This document shows positions 25,911 to 34,735 of a stretch of 64,000 nt of DNA, in pieces. The translations under genes and the position numbers were made by a program. The first letter of the stretch is position 1. Every line of letters starts with the position of its first letter. The stretch is from NCBI GenBank assembly GCA_937907705.1, contig CALCVP010000083.1, positions 62,001 through 126,000 of the forward strand, in the 5' to 3' direction. Source of the stretch: an uncultured Prevotella sp. Lineage in GTDB: Bacteria > Bacteroidota > Bacteroidia > Bacteroidales > Bacteroidaceae. The notes under the pieces are model-generated. The model was given only the letters and a program-made list of their open reading frames with translations, searched no databases and had not been told where the DNA came from.

Positions 25911-26600
25911 ATGTCATGTATTTTAAATATTGAGACGAGCACAAACGTGTGCTCTGTAGCAGTAAGTAAGGACGGTACCTGCATCTTCAACAAAGAAGAT
26001 CACAGCGGTCCTAACCATGCAGTAAAACTTGGAGTCTTTGTAGATGAGGCTCTTTCGTATATAGATAACAGAGATATCAAACTGGAAGCAGTGGCCGTAA
26101 GTTGTGGTCCCGGCTCTTATACAGGACTGCGCATCGGCGTATCCATGGCCAAAGGCATCTGCTATGGCCGTGATGCAAAGCTGATAGCAGTGCCCACATT
26201 GGAGCTGATGGCAGTACCCGTACTGCTACACCATGAGCTGGAAGACGATGCATTGGTATGCCCTATGCTCGATGCACGACGCATGGAGGTCTACGCTGGC
26301 ATCTACGACAAGAGCCTAAAGGAAATCAGACCCATACAAGCCGATGTGGTAGACTCAGACACCTACAAGCAGCTTCTGGACAACCACAAGATTTACTTCT
26401 TTGGGAATGGTGCCTGCAAGTGTATGGAAACCATTAATCATCCTAACGCACAGCTTATTAAAGGTATTGAGCCATTGGCACAGAACATGTTTCCGCTGGC
26501 CGACAAGAGCATGAAAGAAGGCAAATTTGAAGACGTAGCCTACTTTGTTCCTTTCTATCTGAAAGACTTTGTAGCCAAAACGCCCAAGAAGCTTCTGTAA
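25911..26600 (+). CDS. tsaB: tRNA threonylcarbamoyladenosine synthesis protein TsaB
   Basis: A 229-residue ASKHA-fold protein, partner of TsaD and TsaE in making t6A on ANN-decoding tRNAs. Seen: ILNIETSTNVCSVAVSKDG at the start and SCGPGSYTGLRIGVSMAKG near residues 65-85. The start at 25911 is chosen over 25881 because the family begins directly before ILNIETS. First gene of the plus-strand housekeeping run. Confidence 0.94.
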   Translation: MSCILNIETSTNVCSVAVSKDGTCIFNKEDHSGPNHAVKLGVFVDEALSYIDNRDIKLEAVAVSCGPGSYTGLRIGVSMAKGICYGRDAKLIAVPTLELMAVPVLLHHELEDDALVCPMLDARRMEVYAGIYDKSLKEIRPIQADVVDSDTYKQLLDNHKIYFFGNGACKCMETINHPNAQLIKGIEPLAQNMFPLADKSMKEGKFEDVAYFVPFYLKDFVAKTPKKLL

Positions 26601-26723
26601 CGACAAAGTCACATGCAGACAACTGCTGCCAACAGATAACCACAAGAGCACCAAGGCAGGCGACGCACACAACACTGCGCCTGCTACCATATACAAACAA
26701 CATATTTGAACACCTACCTAACA

Positions 26724-27320
26724 ATGAACATTGAAGGATTAGACTATAACACCCAACGCGAAAAACTTATTCTGCCGGAATATGGCAGAGAAGTGCAGAA
26801 AATGGTAGACTATGCCATGACGCTTTCCAACAAAAGCGAGCGGCAAAGATGCGCCGAAACCATTGTCAGCATCATGGAACGCATGTTTCCACAAACGCGC
26901 GAGAATATAGACTATAAGCAAAAGCTGTGGGATCATTTGGCACTGATGAGCAACTTCCAACTCGATATTGACTATCCTGTCGATATCAGCGAGGCAAAAA
27001 ACATCATGGAAAAGCCGCAACCTATGGCTTACCCAAAAACACAAAACCCGGTAAAGCACTATGGCAGCATGCTGTTTGAACTCTTTGAAAAACTCAAAGA
27101 CATGCAACCAGGACAGCAACGCGATGAACTCACAAGACTGGTAGCCAACCAGATGAAACGCAACCTGATACAATGGAGCCACGGTTCGTGCGATGACGAG
27201 AAGATAGCATCAGACTTGGCACGCTTTACTGACGGCAAAATACAACTTGACCTCAACGGCTTTAAGTTCAATGTAGGCTCTATGAAAGAACCTGCCGAGA
27301 AAAAGCGTAAAAGAAAATAA
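26724..27320 (+). CDS. DUF4290 protein
   Basis: A 198-residue cytosolic protein, mostly helical, with a lysine/arginine-rich end. The N-terminus (GLDYNTQREKLILPEYGREVQ) is the hallmark of DUF4290, a Bacteroidetes family nearly always beside murA. The function is unknown. The start at 26724 is preferred to 26706 on family pattern. The murA ATG follows 36 bases later. A 9-bp bulged hairpin (26656-26684) lies between it and tsaB. Confidence 0.9.
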   Translation: MNIEGLDYNTQREKLILPEYGREVQKMVDYAMTLSNKSERQRCAETIVSIMERMFPQTRENIDYKQKLWDHLALMSNFQLDIDYPVDISEAKNIMEKPQPMAYPKTQNPVKHYGSMLFELFEKLKDMQPGQQRDELTRLVANQMKRNLIQWSHGSCDDEKIASDLARFTDGKIQLDLNGFKFNVGSMKEPAEKKRKRK

Positions 27321-27356
27321 TCCCATATCAGACAACATCTTTAAACCACAGCCAAT

Positions 27357-28667
27357 ATGGAATCGTTTATCATAGAAGGTGGACACATGCTCAGTGGCAC
27401 CATTACACCACAAGGCGCTAAAAACGAAGCACTCGAAGTAATCTGTGCCACACTGCTTACAGAAGAAGAAGTAATCATAAAGAATGTGCCGGATATACTC
27501 GATGTAAATAACCTCATACAGCTACTTACCGACATGGGAGTGGAGGTAAAAAGGCCTACTCGCAACGAATATATATTCAAGGCCGACCATATAAACCTCG
27601 ACTATCTGGAAAGTGATGAATTTATACGTAAATGCTCTTCACTCAGAGGCAGTGTGCTCATGATAGGGCCGCTATTGGCACGTTTTGGCAAAGCTGTGGT
27701 AGCAAAACCTGGAGGCGACAAAATTGGCAGACGACGACTGGATACCCACTTCCTCGGTTTTAAACACTTAGGTGCAAGGTTCTCACACAACGATGAACGA
27801 AACACCTTTATCATCAGCGGGAAACACCTCAAAGGGTGCTACATGCTGCTCGATGAAGCGTCTGTAACAGGTACTGCCAACATCATCATGGCGGCAGTAT
27901 TGGCCAAAGGCACCACCACTATCTACAACGCAGCGTGCGAACCTTATATACAGCAACTGTGCCACCTGCTCAACAGCATGGGTGCCAACATCAGCGGAAT
28001 AGCCTCTAACCTCATTACCATAGTAGGCGTAGAAAAGCTGCATGGCGCACAGCACACCGTGCTGCCCGACATGATTGAGGTGGGATCATTTATCGGCATG
28101 GCAGCTATGGTCGGCAATGGCATACGCATCAAAGACGTGTCGCTGAGAAACTTAGGCATCATACCGGATGCCTTCAGAAGGCTTGGCGTAAAGATAGAAG
28201 TGGAAAACGACGACCTTATCATACCCCGACAGCCCCACTACCAGATAGAATCATTCATTGACGGGTCTATCATGACATTGGCAGATGCACCGTGGCCAGG
28301 GCTCACCCCCGACCTTCTGTCTGTACTGTTGGTGGTGGCCACACAAGCAAGAGGTAGCGTGTTGTTTCACCAAAAAATGTTTGAAAGCCGCTTGTTCTTT
28401 GTAGACAAACTCATTGACATGGGTGCACAAATTATCCTTTGCGACCCTCACAGAGCCGTAGTAGTAGGGCATGACCACAAGATAAGGCTGCGCCCAGGGC
28501 GCATGACCAGTCCTGACATCCGTGCAGGTATAGCTTTGCTCATTGCAGCATTAAGTGCCAATGGTACCAGCCGCATAGACAACATCGCACAAATAGACCG
28601 TGGTTACGAGGATATTGAAGCACGGCTCAATGCTTTGGGAGCCATAATACAGCGCGTGGACAACTAA
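27357..28667 (+). CDS. murA: UDP-N-acetylglucosamine 1-carboxyvinyltransferase
   Basis: A 436-residue enzyme that transfers enolpyruvate from PEP to UDP-GlcNAc, the first committed step of peptidoglycan synthesis. Seen: GAKNEALEVICATLL near the start and KPGGDKIGRRRLDTH near residues 117-131. The residue aligned with the catalytic Cys of E. coli MurA (PGGC) is Asp121 (codon 27717-27719). This Cys-to-Asp change is known from mycobacteria and chlamydiae and gives fosfomycin insensitivity. In a conserved run with DUF4290, rimM and dxr. Confidence 0.95.
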   Translation: MESFIIEGGHMLSGTITPQGAKNEALEVICATLLTEEEVIIKNVPDILDVNNLIQLLTDMGVEVKRPTRNEYIFKADHINLDYLESDEFIRKCSSLRGSVLMIGPLLARFGKAVVAKPGGDKIGRRRLDTHFLGFKHLGARFSHNDERNTFIISGKHLKGCYMLLDEASVTGTANIIMAAVLAKGTTTIYNAACEPYIQQLCHLLNSMGANISGIASNLITIVGVEKLHGAQHTVLPDMIEVGSFIGMAAMVGNGIRIKDVSLRNLGIIPDAFRRLGVKIEVENDDLIIPRQPHYQIESFIDGSIMTLADAPWPGLTPDLLSVLLVVATQARGSVLFHQKMFESRLFFVDKLIDMGAQIILCDPHRAVVVGHDHKIRLRPGRMTSPDIRAGIALLIAALSANGTSRIDNIAQIDRGYEDIEARLNALGAIIQRVDN

Positions 28668-28733
28668 AAACAATCCACTTTGAAAAAGCTTCTACAAACA
28701 GATAACATACACATTACATAATAACAGCATACA

Positions 28734-29261
28734 ATGATAAGGCAGGACGAAGTCTACAAGATTGGCAAGATAGGAAAGCCACACGGCGTAAAAGGCGAAC
28801 TTACCTTTGCGTTTGACGATGATGTGTTTGACCGTGTGGATGCAGACTACTTGGTGTTGCTCATAGACGGCATACTGGTTCCTTTCTTCTTTGAGGAATA
28901 TCGCTTCAAAAGCGATGACACAGCACTGGTAAAATTCACCGACATTGACACCAAAGAGCAAGCACAAGAGCTTACAGGCTGTGAGGTGTTCTTTCCTAAA
29001 AAGCTGTCAGATAGAGACGAATCCGACATCACATGGAATGAAACCACAGGCTTTAAGCTGATAGACCTTAACAACAGTCATCAGCTAATAGGCACCGTAA
29101 CCCATGTAGACGACTCCACAATCAATATCCTTTTCAATGTGAGAAACGACAAAGGACAAGACATATTGATACCTGCTTCAGAAGAATTTATAAAGGAGAT
29201 TGATGCAGAAAAGCGCGAAATAAAAGTCAGCTTGCCTGAGGGTCTTCTTGATTTAGTATAA
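28734..29261 (+). CDS. rimM: 16S rRNA processing protein RimM
   Basis: A 175-residue ribosome maturation factor of the 30S subunit head. The N-terminal domain starts VYKIGKIGKPHGVKGELTF, and the PRC-barrel C-terminal domain has GFKLIDLNNSHQLIGTVTHV and a stretch around ILIPASEEFIKEID. Unlike in Proteobacteria it is not in an rpsP-trmD operon but between murA and dxr, as in other Bacteroidales. The dxr ATG is 11 bases downstream. Confidence 0.95.
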   Translation: MIRQDEVYKIGKIGKPHGVKGELTFAFDDDVFDRVDADYLVLLIDGILVPFFFEEYRFKSDDTALVKFTDIDTKEQAQELTGCEVFFPKKLSDRDESDITWNETTGFKLIDLNNSHQLIGTVTHVDDSTINILFNVRNDKGQDILIPASEEFIKEIDAEKREIKVSLPEGLLDLV

Positions 29262-29272
29262 TTTCAATTATC

Positions 29273-30430
29273 ATGAAAAAGCAAATAGCCATCTTAGGCT
29301 CCACGGGTTCCATCGGGACTCAAGCATTACAGGTAATAAAAGAACACAACGAGCTGTTTGAGGCCTACTGCCTTACTGCCAATAACCGCGTAAAAGAGCT
29401 GGCACAACAAGCCAGAGAATTTAAGCCGGCAGCTGTTGTCATAGCCAATGAAGATAAATATGAGGAATTGAAAGCACTGCTCTCCGACATGCCCGACATA
29501 AAGGTCTATGCAGGAAAGCAAGCCCTCAATGAGATAGTAGAGGCGCAACCCATCGACATGGTACTGACAGCTATGGTAGGATTTGCAGGACTTACCCCCA
29601 CGATTCATGCCATTAAAGCCCACAAAAAGATATGTTTGGCCAACAAAGAGACACTTGTCGTGGCAGGCGAACTTATCTGCCGGTTAGCCAATGAGTACCA
29701 TGCCCCCATCCTACCGGTAGACAGTGAACACTCTGCTATATTCCAAAGCCTTATCGGCGAAGGCGACAATGAGATAGAAAAGATACTGCTTACCGCGTCA
29801 GGTGGACCTTTCCGCAACTATACTATCGACCAATTAGCCAATGTAACAAAGGCCGATGCGCTCAAGCATCCTACCTGGAACATGGGAGCCAAGATAACTA
29901 TCGACAGCGCATCCATGATGAACAAAGGCTTTGAAGTGATAGAAGCCAAATGGCTGTTTGGCGTTCCTGCGGAAAAGATACAAGTGCTGATACACCCCCA
30001 GAGCATTGTACACAGTGCAGTACAGTTTACCGATGGTGCTGTAAAAGCACAGCTCGGCGTGCCCGATATGCGCCTTCCCATCCAGTTTGCCTTTACTTAT
30101 CCCGATCGGTTGCACCTCAGTGAGGACAGACTTGACCTGTTCAAGCAACCTTTGGAGTTCTTTGAACCTGACCTGAAGAAATTCCGTTGCTTGGCATTAG
30201 CATTCGAAGCCATCAAGCAAGGCGGCAATATGCCATGTATAGTCAATGCCGCCAACGAGACAGTAAACCGCGGATTCTTGGAAGACAAGTGCTCATTCAT
30301 GGCCATGAGCGATATCATTGAAAAGACCATGAGTCGCGTAACATTCTGCAACAATGCTGATTACGACACTTATGTAGCCACTGATGCCGAAGCAAGAAGA
30401 GTGGCACAAGAGCTCATGAATAACCAATAA
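29273..30430 (+). CDS. dxr: 1-Deoxy-D-xylulose-5-phosphate reductoisomerase
   Basis: A 385-residue NADPH-dependent enzyme that makes MEP in the non-mevalonate isoprenoid pathway. Seen: NADPH loop ILGSTGSIGTQALQV, LANKETLVVAGEL, metal and substrate motifs LPVDSEHSAIFQ and SASMMNKGFEVIEA. The length is normal. It precedes rseP with a 235-base gap that holds a degenerate 22-bp periodic array. Confidence 0.96.
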   Translation: MKKQIAILGSTGSIGTQALQVIKEHNELFEAYCLTANNRVKELAQQAREFKPAAVVIANEDKYEELKALLSDMPDIKVYAGKQALNEIVEAQPIDMVLTAMVGFAGLTPTIHAIKAHKKICLANKETLVVAGELICRLANEYHAPILPVDSEHSAIFQSLIGEGDNEIEKILLTASGGPFRNYTIDQLANVTKADALKHPTWNMGAKITIDSASMMNKGFEVIEAKWLFGVPAEKIQVLIHPQSIVHSAVQFTDGAVKAQLGVPDMRLPIQFAFTYPDRLHLSEDRLDLFKQPLEFFEPDLKKFRCLALAFEAIKQGGNMPCIVNAANETVNRGFLEDKCSFMAMSDIIEKTMSRVTFCNNADYDTYVATDAEARRVAQELMNNQ

Positions 30431-30432
30431 GC

Positions 30433-30655
30433 AAGGCAAGCACAATACAAATGGGCCAAGAAAGGTAAAAATACAATCAGCAAAGACACTGAAAGAACGC
30501 ATCAATAGCATAAAATGAAAGCACCAAATGCATAGAAACAAGGCGCCAAATGCATTAGGCATCAAGTGTTGAAACACTAAAATCTAAATATCAGAACAGA
30601 AAGAATAAAGCATTGAAACATTAAAAATAGAATATTAAAACATAAAAGAAAACAT
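30433..30655. repeat. Degenerate 22-bp periodic array before rseP
   Basis: Almost the whole dxr-rseP gap reads as about ten units of 22 bases. Clearest: CCAAATGCAT at 30524 and 30546 with GCATCAATAGCAT at 30499, and TTGAAACAY at 30569 and 30613 with TTAAAACAT at 30635 (44 and 22 apart). The sequence differs from arrays A-G but the period is the same. Confidence 0.55.
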
Positions 30656-30665
30656 TTAAAACCAC

Positions 30666-32069
30666 ATGGAAATATTTTTAATACGACTGCTGCAATTCAT
30701 GTTGGCCATATCGCTGTTGGTATTGTTGCATGAAGGTGGCCACTTTTTCTTTGCCAAACTATTTGGCGTAAGAGTTGAGAAATTCTACTTATTCTTTGAC
30801 CCATGGTTTCATCTTTTTGAGTTCAAGCCCAAGAATAGCGACACAACCTATGGCGTAGGCTGGCTTCCTCTTGGCGGATATTGCAAAATTTCAGGCATGA
30901 TAGACGAGTCTATGGACACTGAACAGATGAAAAAGCCAGCCCAACCATGGGAGTTCCGCTCCAAACCAGCATGGCAACGACTGTTTATCATGATAGGAGG
31001 TGTATTGGTAAACTTCCTGTTAGCTCTTTTCATTTACTCTATGGTGCTCTTTACTTGGGGCGATTCTTACTTCCAGTTAGACAAAATGTCTATGGGCATG
31101 AAGTTCAACCAAGACGCCAAGAACATCGGCTTTAAAGACGGAGACATTATCACAGGGGCTGACGGAAAGACCATTACCAAGTTTGATGTAGATATGTATC
31201 GCGACATTGCAGATGCCCAATCTGTCAATGTTTTGCGCCAAGGCAAGTCCGTAAATATTGCCATGCCTAAAGACATGAGCCTGATACAGATGCTTAAAAG
31301 CGACCCTGTCTTTACTCGCCCGTTTATTCCTGCCACGGTAGATACAGTGATACCACACTCTGTGGCTGCCCGTATTGGCATTCAAAAGACCGACCGCATC
31401 ATAGCCGTTAACGGCAAAAAGGTTGACTCCTGGTATGAATTTGACAACCAAATCGGCGTTTTAAGAGACCTGTTGGCCAATGCCAAGACCCATGAAGACA
31501 GCCTCAAGGTACGCCGTGTGACCATTACATTCTGCAAGACAAAGGGCGACAGCTTGGCCACTTGCGACAACTCACACTGGTATGTGGCACATTTCACCCT
31601 CTCGTCAGAACTGACCATGGGCATCGGCAAGTCAAGTTTGGCTACCTTCTACAAACCTGTAACGCTGCGATATGGTTTCTTCCAGAGTTTTCCAGCTGGC
31701 ATCAAATATGGTTTAGGTGTGCTTCAAGGCTATGTAGACGACCTTAAATACGTGTTTACTGCCGACGGAGCCAAGTCTCTTGGCGGATTTGGAGCCATAG
31801 GAAGCCTATTTCCTCCTACCTGGGATTGGATGATATTCTGGCGTATGACAGCTTTCCTGAGCATCATTCTCGCCTTTATGAACATACTGCCTATCCCTGC
31901 CTTGGATGGTGGACACGTGCTTTTCCTACTGTATGAAATGATAACACGCCGCAAACCCAGCGAGAAGTTCCTTATCTATGCAGAGTATGTAGGCCTTGCC
32001 ATCCTTGTCATACTGATGGTAGTAGCCAACTTAAACGACATATTACGCTGGTTAGGATACATGCAATAA
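30666..32069 (+). CDS. rseP: RIP metalloprotease RseP (site-2 protease)
   Basis: A 467-residue inner-membrane zinc protease. The zinc motif HEGGH is in the first membrane segment (near residues 21-25). One or two PDZ domains occupy roughly residues 130-310. The second metal ligand is in the C-terminal membrane segment (NILPIPALDGGHVLF). It cuts membrane-bound anti-sigma factors and other single-span proteins; the FecR protein at 51848-52864 is a plausible type of substrate, but this is inference. Confidence 0.95.
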   Translation: MEIFLIRLLQFMLAISLLVLLHEGGHFFFAKLFGVRVEKFYLFFDPWFHLFEFKPKNSDTTYGVGWLPLGGYCKISGMIDESMDTEQMKKPAQPWEFRSKPAWQRLFIMIGGVLVNFLLALFIYSMVLFTWGDSYFQLDKMSMGMKFNQDAKNIGFKDGDIITGADGKTITKFDVDMYRDIADAQSVNVLRQGKSVNIAMPKDMSLIQMLKSDPVFTRPFIPATVDTVIPHSVAARIGIQKTDRIIAVNGKKVDSWYEFDNQIGVLRDLLANAKTHEDSLKVRRVTITFCKTKGDSLATCDNSHWYVAHFTLSSELTMGIGKSSLATFYKPVTLRYGFFQSFPAGIKYGLGVLQGYVDDLKYVFTADGAKSLGGFGAIGSLFPPTWDWMIFWRMTAFLSIILAFMNILPIPALDGGHVLFLLYEMITRRKPSEKFLIYAEYVGLAILVILMVVANLNDILRWLGYMQ

Positions 32070-32120
32070 GCAGTCCTTGCAGTACAGGAAACAAGACATA
32101 CGTCTTTTATTCAAGACAAG

Positions 32121-32158
32121 CAAGCAGCCTTTTCCCGAGAGAACAGGCTGCTTGTTTT
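32121..32158 (+). terminator. Terminator after rseP
   Basis: Stem 32121-32129 with 32146-32154 (9 bp perfect), followed by TTTTAT. Confidence 0.75.
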
Positions 32159-32232
32159 ATACCTATTAAGGTATCTTCTACCCTTTTTACGGTTTCAACA
32201 TCATTACTGTTGATTATATGAAATATAAAAAC

Positions 32233-32240
32233 TAACTTTG
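32233..32240 (+). promoter_or_regulatory. Possible promoter of the MATE gene
   Basis: TAACTTTG on the plus strand, 56 bases before the MATE start. A partial TTG lies 20 bases upstream. Confidence 0.45.
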
Positions 32241-32296
32241 CAACCAATAGAAAAGATGAGCTCTCTTCAACTGTTCTATCATACAACTATTTACGC

Positions 32297-33727
32297 ATGA
32301 GCAACAAAAATACGAAAACCGAACTGCTGAACCATATCCGCCAGCACAAGTCCATGACCTTTGGCGAACAGCTACAGCTTACGCTCATGCTCAGCACTCC
32401 AGCCATTTTAGCGCAACTTACCACTACTATCATGCAATACATTGATGCCTCTATGGTAGGAAGTTTGGGTGCCAATGCCTCCGCATCAATAGGTCTTATA
32501 GAGTCCACCACATGGCTTTTGGGCAGTGTATGCTCTGCCATAGCAGCCGGTTTCCATGTGCAAGTGGCCCATTTCTTAGGGGGTAATGATGCAAAAGCAG
32601 CCCGTTCGGTACTGCGTCAAGGCATTGTTACAGTGCTGTTGTTCAGCGCTTTGTTAGGCTGTGGGTCGCTACTCATCAGCCCTTATCTGCCTATTTGGTT
32701 GGGAGGCAATGCCGATATCAACGCCATGTCATCGTCTTACTTTTCCATTATAGCCGTAGGTATTCCCGTGTTTCAGTTTACCATGTTAGGTGCAGGCATG
32801 CTCCGAAGCAGTGGCAACATGGTCGTACCCAGTGTAATGAGTGTAGTGATGATGGTGTTGGACGTTATCTTCAACTTCTTTCTTATCTTCCCCACCAGAG
32901 ACATCAGCCTTCTCGGACTGCAACTGCATGTACCCGGTTTTGGTCTTTCGGTAACAGGAGCCGCTTTAGGCACAGTACTGGCCGAGCTGCTGTCAGCCTC
33001 GCTCATGATGTATCTGCTGTGCTTTAGGTCAAAGGAGCTGCGCCTTACTATTGACACGGGACGCTTCCGCCCTACCTATGCTTGCTTGAAGCGTGCCTTC
33101 AACATCAGTGCGCCTATGGGGTTGCAACAGATTATCATGTGCAGTGCCTATGTGGCCATGACCGTTATCATTGCTCCATTGGGCACCTTTGCCATCGCCG
33201 CCAACTCGTTTGGCGTGATAGTAGAGAGCCTTTGCTATATGCCAGGCTATGGCATTGCCGATGCTGCCACTACACTTGTAGGCCAAAGCTTAGGCGCCGG
33301 GCGTCATGAACTGATGAAGAAGTTTGCCTATATCAGCGTATTCTTAGGCATGGCAGTAATGGCTTTGATGGGCATTGTCATGTATATCGGCGCTCCTTAT
33401 GCCATGAGCATGATGACCCCAGTGGAAGAAGTGCGCCAATTAGGCGTCAGCATACTGCGCATAGAAGCCTTTGCCGAACCTATGTTTGCTGCCGCTATCG
33501 TAAGTTACGGTGTGTTTGTAGGTGCTGCCAACACCCTTGTTCCAAGCGGCATGAATCTGCTGAGCATGTGGGGAGTACGCATTACGCTGGCCGTTATACT
33601 GGCTCCTGTTATGGGGTTGCAGGGTGTATGGTTAGCTATGTGTTGCGAGTTGTGCTTCCGTGGCTTTATCTTTTTGTGCCGGTTGAAGTGGGGTAACTGG
33701 GTTAAGCCGCACAAAGTTGTGGCATAA
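32297..33727 (+). CDS. MATE-family efflux transporter
   Basis: A 476-residue inner-membrane protein with 12 hydrophobic segments. The N-terminal pattern LMLSTPAILAQLTTTIMQYIDASM and the second-half counterpart (APMGLQQIIMCSAYVAM) are typical of MATE exporters that couple drug or metabolite export to Na+ or H+. The substrate is unknown. Upstream of the DUF3737 and PatB genes on the same strand (152-base gap), probably one functional group. Confidence 0.92.
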   Translation: MSNKNTKTELLNHIRQHKSMTFGEQLQLTLMLSTPAILAQLTTTIMQYIDASMVGSLGANASASIGLIESTTWLLGSVCSAIAAGFHVQVAHFLGGNDAKAARSVLRQGIVTVLLFSALLGCGSLLISPYLPIWLGGNADINAMSSSYFSIIAVGIPVFQFTMLGAGMLRSSGNMVVPSVMSVVMMVLDVIFNFFLIFPTRDISLLGLQLHVPGFGLSVTGAALGTVLAELLSASLMMYLLCFRSKELRLTIDTGRFRPTYACLKRAFNISAPMGLQQIIMCSAYVAMTVIIAPLGTFAIAANSFGVIVESLCYMPGYGIADAATTLVGQSLGAGRHELMKKFAYISVFLGMAVMALMGIVMYIGAPYAMSMMTPVEEVRQLGVSILRIEAFAEPMFAAAIVSYGVFVGAANTLVPSGMNLLSMWGVRITLAVILAPVMGLQGVWLAMCCELCFRGFIFLCRLKWGNWVKPHKVVA

Positions 33728-33879
33728 CCACAGTCTACAATCATTCATGCAGCCATCTGCCGCTACAAAACAGCCCTGCTGCAAGAGCTGTATAGATGAA
33801 CAGGCAATATGAACAAATACTGTTATATATATTCAGTGTGTACATGTTTCAAGCGTGTGCATTTAATCAATTCAATGAT

Positions 33880-34728
33880 ATGGAACTAATAAAAGACAAA
33901 ACTTTTGGGGGCGAACGTCCTCTCTTTGAAGTACACAACATGGAACTTGACCATGTAAGAATTACTTTCGGCGAATCAGGTATCAAGGAATGTAGCAACA
34001 TTGTGTGCCGCAACTGCTACTTTGAAGGCAAATATCCGCTCTGGCATGTTGAGGGTTCGGACATCAGCAACTGCTATTTTGCACCTGGTTCACGCTCTGC
34101 CATCTGGTATTCCAACAACATGAAAATGAGCGATTGCGTGATTAACGGTCCCAAGTTCTTCCGCGAGATGAAGAATGTGGAGCTTAACAATGTTACGATT
34201 AACGATGCCGACGAGACATTTTGGCATGTTGACGGGCTCACACTCAATAATGTTGTGCTGCACGACGGCACCTATCCTTTCATGCACTGCTCTCATATCA
34301 AGGTCAACAAGCTGGAGAGCGACAGCAAATATGTATTCCAATATTGCCACGATGTGGAAATACACGATGCCAAGATTGATACCAAAGACTCTTTCTGGGA
34401 GGTAGACAACGTTACCGTTTACGACTCGGAACTCAACGGCGAGTATTTGGGATGGCACTCAAGAAACCTCAAATTGGTCAACTGCCACATATCCGGTGAG
34501 CAACCATTATGCTATGCCGAGAACCTTATTCTTGAAAACTGCACTTTTGACAGCGAGTGCGACAGGGCCTTTGAATATTCTACTGTAGAGGCAGATATCA
34601 AGGGATTTATCAAGAGTATCAAGAATCCTTCTTCGGGACACATCGTGGCAGACAGCATCGGCGAGATTATCTTGGACAAGAATATCAAGGCTCCTGCCAA
34701 CTGCCAAATTACTACCCGCCCAAAATAA
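33880..34728 (+). CDS. DUF3737 protein, beta-helix-like repeats
   Basis: A 282-residue protein without signal peptide, built of short repeats such as SNIVCRNCYFEGKYPLWHVEG, VELNNVTINDADETFWHVDG and LILENCTFDSECDRAF, a right-handed beta-helix pattern characteristic of DUF3737. The function is unknown. The start at 33880 (MELIKDKTFGGERPLFE) matches the family; the frame is open from 33796 but that part is not conserved. The PatB gene begins 7 bases after the stop, so the two are cotranscribed. Confidence 0.88.
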   Translation: MELIKDKTFGGERPLFEVHNMELDHVRITFGESGIKECSNIVCRNCYFEGKYPLWHVEGSDISNCYFAPGSRSAIWYSNNMKMSDCVINGPKFFREMKNVELNNVTINDADETFWHVDGLTLNNVVLHDGTYPFMHCSHIKVNKLESDSKYVFQYCHDVEIHDAKIDTKDSFWEVDNVTVYDSELNGEYLGWHSRNLKLVNCHISGEQPLCYAENLILENCTFDSECDRAFEYSTVEADIKGFIKSIKNPSSGHIVADSIGEIILDKNIKAPANCQITTRPK

Positions 34729-34735
34729 GCCTTCC

